Assembly (NCBI GenBank): GCA_017624025.1
Contig: JAGANY010000046.1
Coordinates: 1-64,000, forward strand
Direction: 5' to 3'
Length of the DNA stretch: 64,000 bases
Origin: Ruminiclostridium sp.
GTDB lineage: Bacteria; Bacillota; Clostridia; Oscillospirales; Ruminococcaceae
Part shown: positions 26,370-37,073 of the stretch, piece after piece
Position numbering within the stretch: position 1 is the first letter of the stretch
How the letters are laid out: every line of letters starts with the position of its first letter
Position numbers and translations under genes: made by a program
The notes under the pieces: model-generated
Told to the model about the DNA's origin: nothing
The model's database searches: none
Seen by the model: the letters and a program-made list of their open reading frames with translations, nothing else

Positions 26370-28385
26370 TTATTTCAAACGAAGATTAAAATCGGAAACG
26401 AGATTCTTAAGTATCTGTGCCTGTTCGGATAACTGACGTCCGGATACCATACTGTCTTCCGATACTGTAGTGTTATTACGTACAATATTCGAAATCTGGT
26501 CAACACAAACAGCAATCTGTCTTATAGTCTGTACCTGGGTTTCGCTTTCCTGTACAATCTTATCCATATTTTCCATTACAGATGCGGTAGCTTCGGTAGC
26601 TTCATTTACAGAGCGTTCTGTAAGGCCTGCAATTCGGCTTCCCTCTCTTACAGCAATAACCGTATCCTTAACAAGCTGTGTAGTTGTCTTGGCAGCTTCT
26701 GATGAGCGTTCTGCAAGATTTCTTACTTCGTCAGCTACAACAGCAAAACCTCTTCCGAATTCGCCTGCCTTTGCGGCTTCAACAGCAGCATTCAGAGCAA
26801 GAATATTTGTCTGGAAGGAAATATCTTCAATCGTCTGTACAATACTCTCGATTTCTTCTGACGCTGTTGTAATCTTGTTCATAGAATCAAGGAGACGCTT
26901 CATCTGGTTGTTTGCAGAAGCAAGGTCGCCGTTTACACGATTTGCAGTTTCCTTCATATCAGAACAATTATCAGCTGTTGTTGAAATCATTGTCGAAATG
27001 TTATCAACAGACCTTGAGAGCTCGCTTACAGCATTACGCTGTGACAAGGTTGTATCGCTGAAGGTCTGTGCACCGCCGGATACACGGTTTGCACCGCCGT
27101 AAACAATAGATGCAGAATCATCGATACCGGAAAGCTTATCGCTCAATGTTTCGCTAAGCATCTGGGTTTCATTTACAAGCTCGGCATAGGTTCCGAAGTA
27201 ATCTCTTTCACGGACATTAGGATCAAGATTGAAATTGCCGTTAGACATTTCGGAAGTCATTCTTCTGACATCCTTAATAAGACCCTTTGTTGCTTCGACT
27301 GCTATAAATACCGAGCGGGCAAACTCAGCAGTTTCATCCTTGCTCTTGACAACAATAACAGGAGTATCAACATCGCCCTCAGCAAGAAGCTTAAGACGCT
27401 TCGAGCAGGTTTTTACTGCCTTGCTTATCTTTGAACCATGATGGATTGCCATAAATAATGCAAGTCCGAGACCAACTACGAATGCAATTACTTCAAGCCA
27501 GATAGAAGAGAAGCTTGATGAAAGAAGTACATCTGACGGAATTGCTGCAATAATAAACCAGTCTTCAAGCTTTTCGACGGGAGAATATGCAACATAAGAA
27601 TCAGCATCAAGTCCGGGAACATAACAACGTCCGCTACCGCTGCCGCTTAATTCTTCACCGTCCTCATTTATAAGCTCCTGTTCGTTTACATAAACGTGTA
27701 TTTCAGCTAAATCAGCATAGCTTGTATCAGTAAAGGAAAGCTCCTGAATATTAACAGGCTCGGCTATTACAGGATTCATACTGTCAACAACTGTATATCC
27801 GTTTCCGTCAACGATATAAACCTGTGATTTTTCATAAGAAACAGCACCAGAAACAAGCTCGGCAAGAGGTGTAGCATCAACAGTGACGCAAACCATACCG
27901 CAAGCCTTCGAAGCAGCAACACCGTCAGTCCACAATGGAGCATAGACCTTCATTACATACTCGCCTGTTTCCATAGTTGTAGGCGAACCTACGTATGTAT
28001 TACCGTTCATAGCCTGTGCAAAAGCTTCCTCGGCGGAATAATCGGTTCCGTAAAGAGTACTTAAGCCTTCGCTGTTTGTAATATCTATCGAAATAAATCC
28101 GTAACGGGTACACTTTGCATTAAGGTACTTTATCTGGTTTGCAGGAAGTGCTCCTTCGGGAGTAAAATGTACATTTGAACCTGTTTCGTAAGCTACATCA
28201 AGAGCAGAATTGATAAAACCGGATACATTTCCGGCAATGTGCTCTGCTGATTTTACCAAAGCAGGAACGGCACTCTTTTCAGTATTCTTTAAATTGAATA
28301 CTATGCTTAAAGAGCCAAATACGCCCTGAACCAAAAGCATCAATGCTACGGCACACAATACAAATTTTACTGTAATCTTTTTCAT
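26370..28385 (-). CDS. Methyl-accepting chemotaxis protein
   Basis: A 671-residue chemoreceptor. Order: membrane helix (about 8-28), extracellular dCache-type sensor (about 35-290), second helix (about 298-318), HAMP (about 320-380), then a long cytoplasmic signalling helix pair. The conserved hairpin tip is [21 protein letters not shown] with [16 protein letters not shown]. It would signal to CheA/CheW, but no che or flagellar genes are in the window, so the cell is probably motile with these genes elsewhere, or the receptor regulates another output. The ligand is unknown. Confidence 0.92.
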   Translation of the reverse strand: MKKITVKFVLCAVALMLLVQGVFGSLSIVFNLKNTEKSAVPALVKSAEHIAGNVSGFINSALDVAYETGSNVHFTPEGALPANQIKYLNAKCTRYGFISIDITNSEGLSTLYGTDYSAEEAFAQAMNGNTYVGSPTTMETGEYVMKVYAPLWTDGVAASKACGMVCVTVDATPLAELVSGAVSYEKSQVYIVDGNGYTVVDSMNPVIAEPVNIQELSFTDTSYADLAEIHVYVNEQELINEDGEELSGSGSGRCYVPGLDADSYVAYSPVEKLEDWFIIAAIPSDVLLSSSFSSIWLEVIAFVVGLGLALFMAIHHGSKISKAVKTCSKRLKLLAEGDVDTPVIVVKSKDETAEFARSVFIAVEATKGLIKDVRRMTSEMSNGNFNLDPNVRERDYFGTYAELVNETQMLSETLSDKLSGIDDSASIVYGGANRVSGGAQTFSDTTLSQRNAVSELSRSVDNISTMISTTADNCSDMKETANRVNGDLASANNQMKRLLDSMNKITTASEEIESIVQTIEDISFQTNILALNAAVEAAKAGEFGRGFAVVADEVRNLAERSSEAAKTTTQLVKDTVIAVREGSRIAGLTERSVNEATEATASVMENMDKIVQESETQVQTIRQIAVCVDQISNIVRNNTTVSEDSMVSGRQLSEQAQILKNLVSDFNLRLK

Positions 28386-28766
28386 ATCTGAACCTTCCTT
28401 GGTTAATATAAACGACTTGTATTTAATCTATAATACCATAAATTAACTAAAATAGCAATAGATTTCAAACATTAAAACAAATTTTTATACATAATCATCA
28501 AAACACAGACAATTTTTAGTACATTATTTCCTTTTTTTACGTCAAATAAAACAATAAAAAATGCAATAAATATCAGCATAATCTGTTTACATACAAATTT
28601 ATTTTACACTATACGCGAAAAAAAGTCAATATTAAAAGATTTAAAGTTTTGTTTTTAACACGTATCGTAAATTTTGTAGAAAATAAATCTTGTAAATTTT
28701 TACATAATATGATATACTGTATTTTGTATTTTTAATTGAATGACTATATTTAAAAGGAATGATATT
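28386..28766. other. AT-rich intergenic region with topoisomerase promoter
   Basis: There is no gene in this divergent gap. A promoter for the topoisomerase genes is visible on the plus strand: TTGTAA at 28690-28695, 17 bases, TATACT at 28713-28718. The rest is extremely AT-rich. The chemoreceptor must have a promoter on the other strand, which I could not place with confidence. Confidence 0.55.
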
Positions 28767-30761
28767 ATGAGTAAAAAAGCTTATGATGATAACAGTCTCG
28801 TATCCCTCAAAGGTCCTGACCAGGTACGAAAGCGTCCTGCCGTTATTTTCGGTTCGGACGGTATAGAGGGTTGCAGACATTCAATATTCGAAATTCTTTC
28901 CAACTCTATCGACGAAGCAAGAGAAGGTTACGGTAAAAAGATAATTGTTACCCGTTTTCTTGACAACTCCGTTGAAATTATCGATAACGGACGAGGTATC
29001 CCAATAGATTTCAACAAGAATGAAGAAAAATATAACTGGGAGCTTGCCTTCTGCACTCTTTATGCAGGCGGTAAATACGATAACAACAGCGGTGATAATT
29101 ACTCATTCGCTCTCGGTCTTAACGGTCTCGGTCTTTGTGCGACACAGTTTTCTTCCGAGTATATGGAAGTAGAAGCAGACAACGGCACCTGGCATTATAA
29201 GCTCCGTTTCGAAAAGGGCTTCAACGTTACCCTTGAAAAAGAAGAAAAAGGCTTTATAAAAAGCCGTTCCACAGGTAAAACGGGTACAACGATAAAATGG
29301 AAGCCCGACCTTGACGTATTCACAGACATAAATATCGGCGATGAGTATTTTGATGATATTTTAAGACGTCAGTCCATAGTAAACGACGGACTTCTTTTCG
29401 TTTACCGTATCGAACAGGAGGACGGTTCTTTCGAGAAAAAGGAATACTGCTACGAACATGGTATTACCGACTATCTCAACGAAATAGTCGGCGAAAATGC
29501 TATCGGTACCCCACAGGACTGGACAACACAGAAGGTCGGACGCGACCGTGACGATAAGGACGAGTACAAGGTAAAACTTCACGTTGCTATTGCCTTCTCG
29601 AATAAAGTAAAGCTTGTTGAACACTATCACAACTCAAGCTGGCTCGAACACGGCGGTTCTCCCGATAAAGCTATGAGAAACGCCCTCGTTTCACAGATTG
29701 ACAGTTACCTTAAAACCAACAACAAGTATAATAAGGATGACGGTAAAATAACCTTCGCGGATATTGAAGAATGTCTCGTTTTCGTTTCTTCTAACTTCTC
29801 TACACAGACAAGCTATGAAAACCAGACAAAGAAGGCTATTACCAATAAATTCGTCCAGGACGCTATGACCGAATGGTTAAAGCACTGTATTGAAGTTTAT
29901 TTTATTGAAAATCCCGATGAAGCTCTTAAAATATGCGAACAGATCATTATCAACAAGCGTGCAAGAGAGAATGCGGACCGTATAAGACAGAACGTAAAGA
30001 AAAAGCTTACCGGAACTATTGACCTCAGCAACAGAGTTGAAAAATTTGTTGACTGCAGAAGCAAGGATGTAAACAAGCGTGAAATCTATATCGTAGAGGG
30101 TGACTCGGCTTTAGGCTCCGTAAAGCTTGCCCGTGACTCCGAATACCAGGCTGTTATGCCTATCAGAGGTAAAATCCTTAACTGTCTTAAAGCAGGCTAC
30201 GATAAAATCTTCAAGAGCGAAATCATTACTGACTTATTGAAAGTTCTCGGCTGTGGCGTTGAGGTTACAGCAAAACAGAACAAGGAGCTTGCAACCTTCA
30301 GTCTCGAAAACTTACGCTGGAACAAAATCGTAATCTGTACCGATGCGGACGTTGACGGATTCCAGATAAGAACACTCGTTCTTACAATGCTTTACAGACT
30401 TACACCCACTCTTATAAACGAAGGGTATGTGTATATTGCGGAATCTCCTCTTTACGAAATAAATACAAAGGACAGAACCTATTTCGCATATACAGAACCC
30501 GAAAAGGTTCGTATTTTAAACGAAATCGGCAATGCAAAATATACTATCCAGCGTTCTAAAGGTCTCGGTGAAAACGAACCGGATATGATGTCCCTTACAA
30601 CTATGAACCCCGAAACAAGACGTCTTATAAAGGTTCATCCCAGTGATATTGCGGCTACACAGGATATGTTTGAAATGCTCCTCGGAAACAATCTCGAGGG
30701 ACGTAAGGAATATATCCGTGAATTCGGCAGCCAGTACCTCGATGACCTCGACTTAAGCTAA
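28767..30761 (+). CDS. Type IIA topoisomerase subunit B (topoisomerase IV/gyrase B-like)
   Basis: A 664-residue ATPase subunit of a type II topoisomerase. The GHKL ATPase shows the N-box in ILSNSIDEAREG, then EIIDNGRGIP and GGKYDNNSG. The TOPRIM domain has YIVEGDSALGSVK and the DxD motif CTDADVDGFQIRT. The start is set by AAAGGA. The upstream ATG at 28740 is rejected. It pairs with the A subunit 19 bases downstream. The pair probably acts as topoisomerase IV (parE-like), but a second gyrase cannot be excluded without seeing the rest of the genome. Confidence 0.9.
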   Translation: MSKKAYDDNSLVSLKGPDQVRKRPAVIFGSDGIEGCRHSIFEILSNSIDEAREGYGKKIIVTRFLDNSVEIIDNGRGIPIDFNKNEEKYNWELAFCTLYAGGKYDNNSGDNYSFALGLNGLGLCATQFSSEYMEVEADNGTWHYKLRFEKGFNVTLEKEEKGFIKSRSTGKTGTTIKWKPDLDVFTDINIGDEYFDDILRRQSIVNDGLLFVYRIEQEDGSFEKKEYCYEHGITDYLNEIVGENAIGTPQDWTTQKVGRDRDDKDEYKVKLHVAIAFSNKVKLVEHYHNSSWLEHGGSPDKAMRNALVSQIDSYLKTNNKYNKDDGKITFADIEECLVFVSSNFSTQTSYENQTKKAITNKFVQDAMTEWLKHCIEVYFIENPDEALKICEQIIINKRARENADRIRQNVKKKLTGTIDLSNRVEKFVDCRSKDVNKREIYIVEGDSALGSVKLARDSEYQAVMPIRGKILNCLKAGYDKIFKSEIITDLLKVLGCGVEVTAKQNKELATFSLENLRWNKIVICTDADVDGFQIRTLVLTMLYRLTPTLINEGYVYIAESPLYEINTKDRTYFAYTEPEKVRILNEIGNAKYTIQRSKGLGENEPDMMSLTTMNPETRRLIKVHPSDIAATQDMFEMLLGNNLEGRKEYIREFGSQYLDDLDLS

Positions 30762-30780
30762 ACAAAGGAATTGATATAAA

Positions 30781-33009
30781 ATGAAGAAAAGCAGTAAAAA
30801 ACAGCCTAAGGCTGCTCCTACAAAAAAGATTGACGCATATATAGAAGGTGCGGGTATAGTTGAACAGCAGAATATCGTAGATACTCTCCGTGAAAACTAT
30901 ATGCCCTACGCTATGAGCGTAATTATTTCCCGTGCTCTTCCCGAAATAGACGGCTTTAAGCCCTCCCACCGAAAGCTTCTTTATACAATGTATAAAATGG
31001 GGCTTCTTAACGGTGCAAGAACAAAGTCTGCAAATATCGTTGGTCAGACTATGAAGCTCAACCCTCACGGCGACCAGGCTATTTACGAAACTATGGTTCG
31101 TCTCGCAAGAGGCAACGAGGCACTTTTACACCCTTATGTTGACAGCAAGGGTAACTTCGGTAAGGCATATTCACGTAATATGGCATGTGCCGCATCCCGA
31201 TACACAGAAGCAAAGCTTGAACCTATCTGTGCAGAAATATTCGGGGATATTGACAAGGATACCGTTGATTTTGTACCTAACTATGACAATACTCTCACAG
31301 AACCTACCCTTTTCCCTGTCCGCTTCCCCTCGGTTCTTGTAAACAACAACATTGGTATCGCTGTTTCTATGGCAAGTAATATCTGCCCTTTTAATCTCCG
31401 TGAAATATGCGAAACCACAATCGCACTTATGAAAGACCCCGAACACGATGTTTCAAGCACACTTATGGGACCTGATTTTCCCGGCGGCGGCTTTATCGTG
31501 TACGATGACGCTGAAATGCAGAAAATCTACCGCACAGGTCTCGGTTCGGTAAAGGTAAGAGCAAAATCTACCTACGATAAGGATGCAAACTGCATCGATG
31601 TTACCGAAATTCCGCCCACAACTACCGTTGAAGCTATTATCGACAAGGTCGTTGAGCTCGTAAAGCTTGGCAAAATAAAAGAAATATCCGACTTACGAGA
31701 TGAAACAGACCTTTCCGGTTTAAAGCTTACTTTCGATTTAAAGAGAGGCGTAAACCCCGATACTCTTATGCAGAAGCTTTACAAACTCACTCCCTTACAG
31801 GATAATTTCTCCGCCAATTTCAACATTATTATCGGCGGTAATCCTAAGGTTATGGGCGTTTACGAAATCCTTAACGAATGGATTGCTTTCCGTATCGAAT
31901 GCGTTAAGAGAATGGTGTTCTTTGAGCTTAACAAGAAAAAGGATAAGCTACACCTTTTACTCGGTCTTCAGAAGATACTTCTCGATATCGATAAGGCTAT
32001 TAAAATCATCCGTGAAACAAAAGAAGAGGCTGATGTTGTACCGAACCTTATGATAGGCTTCGGCATTGACGAAATCCAGGCTGAATATGTTGCTGAAATA
32101 AAGCTCCGTCATATCAACCAGGAATATATCCTTAAGCGTACAGATGAAATCGACAGCTTAAGAGACGATATCGCCGATATGGAAGAAACTCTCGAAAGCC
32201 CTCGCAAGATAAAGAAGCTTATTATAGGCGAACTCGAAGAAATTGCAGAAAAATACGGACAGCCCAGAAAAACAAAGTTTGCTGAGGTTATTCCCGAAGA
32301 AGATGATGAGGAAGAAGAGATTCCCGATTATCCTCTCAATATATTCCTTACAAAAGAAGGCTACTTCAAGCGTGTAACTCCTCAGTCACTCCGTATGAGC
32401 GGTGAACACAAGTTCAAGGAAGGCGACAGCCTTGTATTTGCCGAAGAGCTTTCAAATCGAACAGACCTGCTCTTCTTCACAAATAAATTCCAGGTATATA
32501 AATCCCGTGTAAGTGACTTTACCGATACAAAAATCAGCACACTCGGCGATTATATTCCCGCAAAGCTCGAATTTGAAGCTGATGAAAAAATCGTGGCTAT
32601 GATACCTACAACCGATTACCACGAAAATCTTGTTATGTTCTTCAGAAACGGAAAATGTGCTAAGGTTCCGCTTTCTTCCTTTGAAACAAAGACAAAGAGA
32701 AAGAAGCTTTCCGGTGCTTACAGCGATATTTCTCCACTTGTCGGTATGTTCAAGATTGACGGTGACGCCGACTTTATTCTCCGCTCCGATGCAGGTAAGG
32801 TTCTTATCTTCTCAACTATGCTTGTTCTCCCGAAGGCAGCACGAAACACACAGGGTGTGCAGGTTATGAGACTTACAAAGGCAGAGCTTGAAAGTGCGAG
32901 AATTTATGAAGAAGGCGTAATAAAGCATCCCGAAAATTACACCACAAAAACTATCCCTTCAGCAGGTTCACTTGCCAAAACAGACTATAACCAACTTAAA
33001 TTTGAATAA
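30781..33009 (+). CDS. Type IIA topoisomerase subunit A (topoisomerase IV-like)
   Basis: A 742-residue DNA-cleavage subunit. The catalytic tyrosine is in NMACAASRYTEAKL near residue 140. Other core features are YAMSVIISRALPEIDGFKPSHR and KSANIVGQTMKLNPHGD. The C-terminal domain after the acidic linker EEDDEEEEIPDY is only about 230 residues long, and I see no GyrA box (QRRGGKG-like). That fits a ParC-type decatenase rather than a supercoiling gyrase. It is co-transcribed with the B subunit. Confidence 0.9.
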   Translation: MKKSSKKQPKAAPTKKIDAYIEGAGIVEQQNIVDTLRENYMPYAMSVIISRALPEIDGFKPSHRKLLYTMYKMGLLNGARTKSANIVGQTMKLNPHGDQAIYETMVRLARGNEALLHPYVDSKGNFGKAYSRNMACAASRYTEAKLEPICAEIFGDIDKDTVDFVPNYDNTLTEPTLFPVRFPSVLVNNNIGIAVSMASNICPFNLREICETTIALMKDPEHDVSSTLMGPDFPGGGFIVYDDAEMQKIYRTGLGSVKVRAKSTYDKDANCIDVTEIPPTTTVEAIIDKVVELVKLGKIKEISDLRDETDLSGLKLTFDLKRGVNPDTLMQKLYKLTPLQDNFSANFNIIIGGNPKVMGVYEILNEWIAFRIECVKRMVFFELNKKKDKLHLLLGLQKILLDIDKAIKIIRETKEEADVVPNLMIGFGIDEIQAEYVAEIKLRHINQEYILKRTDEIDSLRDDIADMEETLESPRKIKKLIIGELEEIAEKYGQPRKTKFAEVIPEEDDEEEEIPDYPLNIFLTKEGYFKRVTPQSLRMSGEHKFKEGDSLVFAEELSNRTDLLFFTNKFQVYKSRVSDFTDTKISTLGDYIPAKLEFEADEKIVAMIPTTDYHENLVMFFRNGKCAKVPLSSFETKTKRKKLSGAYSDISPLVGMFKIDGDADFILRSDAGKVLIFSTMLVLPKAARNTQGVQVMRLTKAELESARIYEEGVIKHPENYTTKTIPSAGSLAKTDYNQLKFE

Positions 33010-33023
33010 ATTTCACAAATAGG

Positions 33024-33052
33024 TTGAAATTTTCAAGGTTTTATGTTATAAT
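33024..33052 (+). promoter_or_regulatory. Promoter of fhs
   Basis: TTGAAA at 33024-33029 and TATAAT at 33047-33052 are separated by 17 bases. Confidence 0.7.
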
Positions 33053-33113
33053 AATTGTATTAATTCTATAAGATTACATTACTCGTATCTTAAAAGAAAG
33101 GAAAGTCTATACA

Positions 33114-34784
33114 ATGCTGACAGATATTGAAATTGCACAGCAGGCCAAAATGCTGAAAATAAAAGACATTGCTGAGAAGCTCGGCATAAACGATGATGAA
33201 TATGAACCCTACGGTCACTACAAAGCAAAGATTTCTCAGTCATATATCAACCGCCAGAAGGATAAGCCCGACGGTAAGCTTATTCTTGTAACAGCTATCA
33301 ACCCTACTCCTGCCGGCGAAGGAAAAACCACTACAAGTATCGGTCTTTCCGAAGGTATGCAGAAGCTTGGAATAAACTCTGTTCTCGCATTAAGAGAACC
33401 CTCACTCGGACCTGTTTTCGGTATTAAGGGCGGTGCTGCAGGCGGCGGATACGCACAGGTAGTACCTATGGAAGATATAAATCTCCACTTTACAGGCGAT
33501 ATGCACGCTATTACTGCTGCAAACAATCTTCTCTGTGCTCTTATCGATAACCACATTCAGCAGGGTAACGCCCTCGGCATTGACCAGCGTCAGATTCATA
33601 TCAAGCGTTGCCTCGATATGAACGACAGAGCATTACGTAACTGTATAGTAGGTCTCGGCACAAGACTTGACGGTATTCCCCGTGAAGACCATTTCCAGAT
33701 TACAGTTGCAAGCGAAATTATGGCAATCCTCTGCCTCGCTACCGACCTCGACAACCTAAAGGAAAGACTCGGCAGAATTCTTGTTGCTTATACTTACGAC
33801 AACAAGCCTGTTTATGCAAGAGACTTAAATGCAACAGGTGCTATGACTGCTCTTCTTAAGGACGCAATCAATCCTAACCTTGTACAGACTCTTGAAAACA
33901 ACCCCGCTATCATTCACGGCGGTCCTTTCGCAAATATCGCACACGGATGCAACAGTGTAAGAGCAACTAAGCTCGCTATGAAGCTTGGCGATTACTGTAT
34001 CACAGAAGCAGGCTTCGGTTCTGACCTCGGTGCGGAAAAATTCTTTGATATAAAGTGCAGATATGCAGGCTTAAAGCCCGATTGTGTAGTTCTCGTTGCT
34101 ACAATCCGTGCACTTAAATATAACGGTGGCGTTCCTAAGGCTGAGCTTACAGCAGAAAATCTCGACGCCCTCAAAAAAGGTATCGTAAACTTAAAGACAC
34201 ATATCGAAAATATGAAGAAGTTCGGTGTACCCGTTGTTGTTGCTATCAACCACTTCTATACCGATACAGATGCAGAAATCGAATATATCAAGAGCTTCTG
34301 CAACGATATGAATACCCCTGTTGCTTTCTCCGATGTATTCTTAAAGGGCGGCGAAGGCGGTATCGAGCTTGCTAAGGCTGTTGTTGATACAGTTGAAAAG
34401 AACGAAAGCAACTTTAAACCTCTTTATGACGAAAAGCTTCCTATTAAGGAAAAGCTTTCTATAATCGCTAAGGAAATTTACCGTGCTGACGGAGTAATCT
34501 TTACTGCTAAGGCTGAAAAGGAAATCGCTAAGATTGAAGAGCTCGGTTTCGGAGATATTCCTGTATGTGTTGCAAAAACACAGTATTCCCTTTCCGATGA
34601 CCCTGCAAAGCTCGGCAAGCCCGAAAACTTCGAAATCACAGTACGTGACGTAAAGCTTTCTGCAGGTGCCGGCTTCGTAGTTGCTCTCACAGGCGATATT
34701 ATGACAATGCCCGGTCTTCCTAAGGTTCCTGCCGCAAACAATATTGATGTTGCAAGCGATGGTACTATTTCCGGATTATTCTGA
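33114..34784 (+). CDS. fhs: Formate-tetrahydrofolate ligase
   Basis: A 556-residue ATP-dependent ligase that makes 10-formyl-THF from formate. The P-loop is [15 protein letters not shown] near residue 70, followed by [23 protein letters not shown], both diagnostic. It supplies one-carbon units for purine synthesis or is the first step of the methyl branch of acetogenic metabolism, although no other Wood-Ljungdahl genes are visible here. The length is normal. It is followed after one base by tsaE. Confidence 0.97.
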   Translation: MLTDIEIAQQAKMLKIKDIAEKLGINDDEYEPYGHYKAKISQSYINRQKDKPDGKLILVTAINPTPAGEGKTTTSIGLSEGMQKLGINSVLALREPSLGPVFGIKGGAAGGGYAQVVPMEDINLHFTGDMHAITAANNLLCALIDNHIQQGNALGIDQRQIHIKRCLDMNDRALRNCIVGLGTRLDGIPREDHFQITVASEIMAILCLATDLDNLKERLGRILVAYTYDNKPVYARDLNATGAMTALLKDAINPNLVQTLENNPAIIHGGPFANIAHGCNSVRATKLAMKLGDYCITEAGFGSDLGAEKFFDIKCRYAGLKPDCVVLVATIRALKYNGGVPKAELTAENLDALKKGIVNLKTHIENMKKFGVPVVVAINHFYTDTDAEIEYIKSFCNDMNTPVAFSDVFLKGGEGGIELAKAVVDTVEKNESNFKPLYDEKLPIKEKLSIIAKEIYRADGVIFTAKAEKEIAKIEELGFGDIPVCVAKTQYSLSDDPAKLGKPENFEITVRDVKLSAGAGFVVALTGDIMTMPGLPKVPAANNIDVASDGTISGLF

Positions 34785-34785
34785 T

Positions 34786-35214
34786 ATGAAATTTATATCC
34801 AATTCAGTTGACGAAACTATAGCTATTGCCGAGAAATTTGCTGAACAGCTTAAAATCGGTGATACTATATTATACACCGGTGAAATGGGGGCCGGAAAAA
34901 CTCATTTCACTAAAGGCATTGCCAGGTTCTTTGGCATTGAAAAAGGCGTTTCAAGTCCGACATTCGCACTTGTAAATGAATATATCGGACAAAAAACAAG
35001 CGTATTCCATTTTGATCTGTTCCGTATAACCACTTATGATGATCTTTATGCAATCGGGTTTTTCGACTATTTTGACCGTGGCGGCGTGCTTGCGGTAGAA
35101 TGGAGCGAAAATATAAACGGTCTTTCCGATTATCTCGAAAACGTATGGCACGTTGATATTGAAAAGACCGGCGAAAACAGCCGCTCGATCACTATAAAAA
35201 GGAAAGGAGAATGA
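34786..35214 (+). CDS. tsaE: tRNA t6A biosynthesis ATPase TsaE
   Basis: A 142-residue P-loop ATPase that works with TsaB and TsaD in threonylcarbamoyl-adenosine (t6A37) formation. Walker A is GEMGAGKTHFTKG, with SPTFALVNEY and the FHFDLFRI strand typical of TsaE. The start at 34786 is one base after the fhs stop. The tsaB gene follows immediately, as in most Firmicutes. TsaD is not in the window. Confidence 0.94.
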   Translation: MKFISNSVDETIAIAEKFAEQLKIGDTILYTGEMGAGKTHFTKGIARFFGIEKGVSSPTFALVNEYIGQKTSVFHFDLFRITTYDDLYAIGFFDYFDRGGVLAVEWSENINGLSDYLENVWHVDIEKTGENSRSITIKRKGE

Positions 35215-35216
35215 AT

Positions 35217-35912
35217 ATGGTAATTTTAGGTATAGATACCTCTGCTATTGTTTCAACTTGTGCAATATGTGATATCGGCGAGCATCCGAAGGTTATTGCG
35301 TCGGGTTCTCTCAATACCAAACTTACCCATTCACAAACCCTTGTACCTTTTATGGAAAGTCTTATGAAAGGTGCAGACATAAGCCTCGACGATATTGATG
35401 CATTTGCCGTTTCCGTAGGCCCCGGCTCTTTTACCGGACTCCGTATCGGAATTTCAGCTATAAAAGGAATGGCTTTTGCACAGAATAAGCCTGTACGTCC
35501 CGTATCTACGCTTTTAGGCATTGCTCATAACTTTACTGTTACTGACGCTATAATCTGTGCAGTTATGGACGCACGCTGTAACCAGGTTTACAACGCTCTT
35601 TTCCGTGTACAGAACGGACTTGTAATGAGACTTTGTGATGACAGAGCCTTATTCATAGACGACCTTAAAAAGGAACTCTCAAAATATAGTGAACGTATTA
35701 TACTGGCCGGCGATGGTGCTGACCTTGTATATAGCAAAATAAACGACGGACTTATTGAGCTTGCTCCGCCTGCTCTTAAATACCAGAGCGGAACAGGAAT
35801 CTGCTTTGCATCCGAACAATGCAGCGATATAAGTGCCGAAGCTCTTATGCCGACATATCTCAGACTTCCCCAGGCGGAACGCGAGAGACTCGCAAAAGAA
35901 GCCAAAAAATAA
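35217..35912 (+). CDS. tsaB: tRNA t6A biosynthesis protein TsaB
   Basis: A 231-residue ASKHA-fold protein that forms the t6A-synthesising complex with TsaD and TsaE. Features are ILGIDTSAIVSTCA at the N terminus and AVSVGPGSFTGLRIG (about 60-75). I choose ATG 35217 since AAAGGAG lies 7 bases upstream. An ATG at 35211 overlaps the tsaE stop and is less likely. It is followed by rpiB after 19 bases. Confidence 0.93.
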   Translation: MVILGIDTSAIVSTCAICDIGEHPKVIASGSLNTKLTHSQTLVPFMESLMKGADISLDDIDAFAVSVGPGSFTGLRIGISAIKGMAFAQNKPVRPVSTLLGIAHNFTVTDAIICAVMDARCNQVYNALFRVQNGLVMRLCDDRALFIDDLKKELSKYSERIILAGDGADLVYSKINDGLIELAPPALKYQSGTGICFASEQCSDISAEALMPTYLRLPQAERERLAKEAKK

Positions 35913-35931
35913 AAAGAAAGGAAGATAAGAG

Positions 35932-36363
35932 ATGATATATGTTGGTTGTGACCACGGCGGATATCAGCTTAAGCTCGAGCTTATAAAATATCTCGATGAA
36001 AACGGCTTTGAGTACAACGATATGGGTTGTAACGGCGAGCCTGTTGATTACCCTGATATTGCTGAAGCTGTATGCCGTAAGGTTACGGAAAATGACACGA
36101 ACAAGGGTATTCTTGTTTGCGGCACAGGTATAGGTATATCGATGGCTGCAAATAAAATAAAAGGTATCCGTGCTGCACTCTGTGCAGACTGGTATTCCGC
36201 AAAATACACCCGTCTCCATAACGATGCAAATGTAATCTGTATGGGCGGACGCACCACAGGTGCAGGTTCGGCTGTTGAAATGCTGGACGTATTTTTACAC
36301 ACTGATTTTGAGGGTGGCAGACACGCTACCCGTATTAATAAAATTAAGAAACTGGAGGACTGA
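35932..36363 (+). CDS. rpiB: Ribose 5-phosphate isomerase B
   Basis: A 143-residue LacA/RpiB-type isomerase that interconverts ribulose-5-P and ribose-5-P. Features are YVGCDHGGYQLK at the N terminus, GILVCGTGIGISMAANK with the catalytic Cys, and the ending FEGGRHATRI. GAAAGGA precedes the start. Its stop is three bases before the ATG of upp, whose ribosome binding site lies in the last codons of rpiB. Confidence 0.95.
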   Translation: MIYVGCDHGGYQLKLELIKYLDENGFEYNDMGCNGEPVDYPDIAEAVCRKVTENDTNKGILVCGTGIGISMAANKIKGIRAALCADWYSAKYTRLHNDANVICMGGRTTGAGSAVEMLDVFLHTDFEGGRHATRINKIKKLED

Positions 36364-36366
36364 AAT

Positions 36367-37008
36367 ATGTCAAACGAAAAGCTTCACATTTTAAACCATC
36401 CGCTTTTACAGCACAAAGTAACACTTCTTCGTGATAAGAATACAGGTTCTAAGGAATTCCGCGAACTTGTTTCCGAAGTTGCTATGCTTATGACTTACGA
36501 AGCAACAAGAGACCTTCCTTTAAAGGCTGTTAAGGTTCAGACTCCTATTGCTATCGCTAACTCTAACGTTATTTCCGGCCGTAAAATTGCTTTTATCCCG
36601 ATTCTTCGCGCAGGTCTCGGTATGGTAGAAGGTGCTGTTGCTCTTGTTCCTGCCGCTAAGGTTGGTCACATCGGTATCTGCCGCGATGACAACTCTCCTA
36701 AGGGCGATGTATCCGTATATTACAGCAAGCTTCCCTTCGATATCAACGAACGTGATGTTATCATTATGGACTTAATGCTCGGTACAGGTTCTACAGCTAT
36801 CAAGGCTATCGAAAAGGTTAAGGAAGCCGGAGCTCACTCCATTAAGCTTATGACAGTAATTACTTGTCCCGAAGGCGTTGAAGCTGTACAGGCTGCTTAT
36901 CCCGATGTAGATATTTACTGTGGTGCTCTCGATGAACGTCTTAATGATGATTTATATATCGTTCCCGGTTTTGGTGACGGCGGCGACCGTATTTTCGGTA
37001 CAAAGTAA
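36367..37008 (+). CDS. upp: Uracil phosphoribosyltransferase
   Basis: A 213-residue salvage enzyme that makes UMP from uracil and PRPP. The PRPP-binding loop is MDLMLGTGSTAIKAI near residue 135, with ILRAGLGMVEG near 78 and the C-terminal uracil-binding VPGFGDGGDRIFGTK. It is adjacent to rpiB and upstream of deoC-deoB, so these genes form a pyrimidine/pentose salvage cluster. A terminator-like hairpin follows it. Confidence 0.97.
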   Translation: MSNEKLHILNHPLLQHKVTLLRDKNTGSKEFRELVSEVAMLMTYEATRDLPLKAVKVQTPIAIANSNVISGRKIAFIPILRAGLGMVEGAVALVPAAKVGHIGICRDDNSPKGDVSVYYSKLPFDINERDVIIMDLMLGTGSTAIKAIEKVKEAGAHSIKLMTVITCPEGVEAVQAAYPDVDIYCGALDERLNDDLYIVPGFGDGGDRIFGTK

Positions 37009-37022
37009 GTATATTTTTATGA

Positions 37023-37052
37023 CGGCGGACGATAAAAACGTCCGCCGCTTTT
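37023..37052 (+). terminator. Terminator or attenuator after upp
   Basis: CGGCGGACG at 37023-37031 pairs with CGTCCGCCG at 37039-37047 and is followed by CTTTTC. It lies before the lipoprotein gene, and I see no clear new promoter in the short gap. It may only partly reduce transcription of the downstream genes. Confidence 0.65.
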
Positions 37053-37073
37053 CATAATAAAGGAGAGGAACGC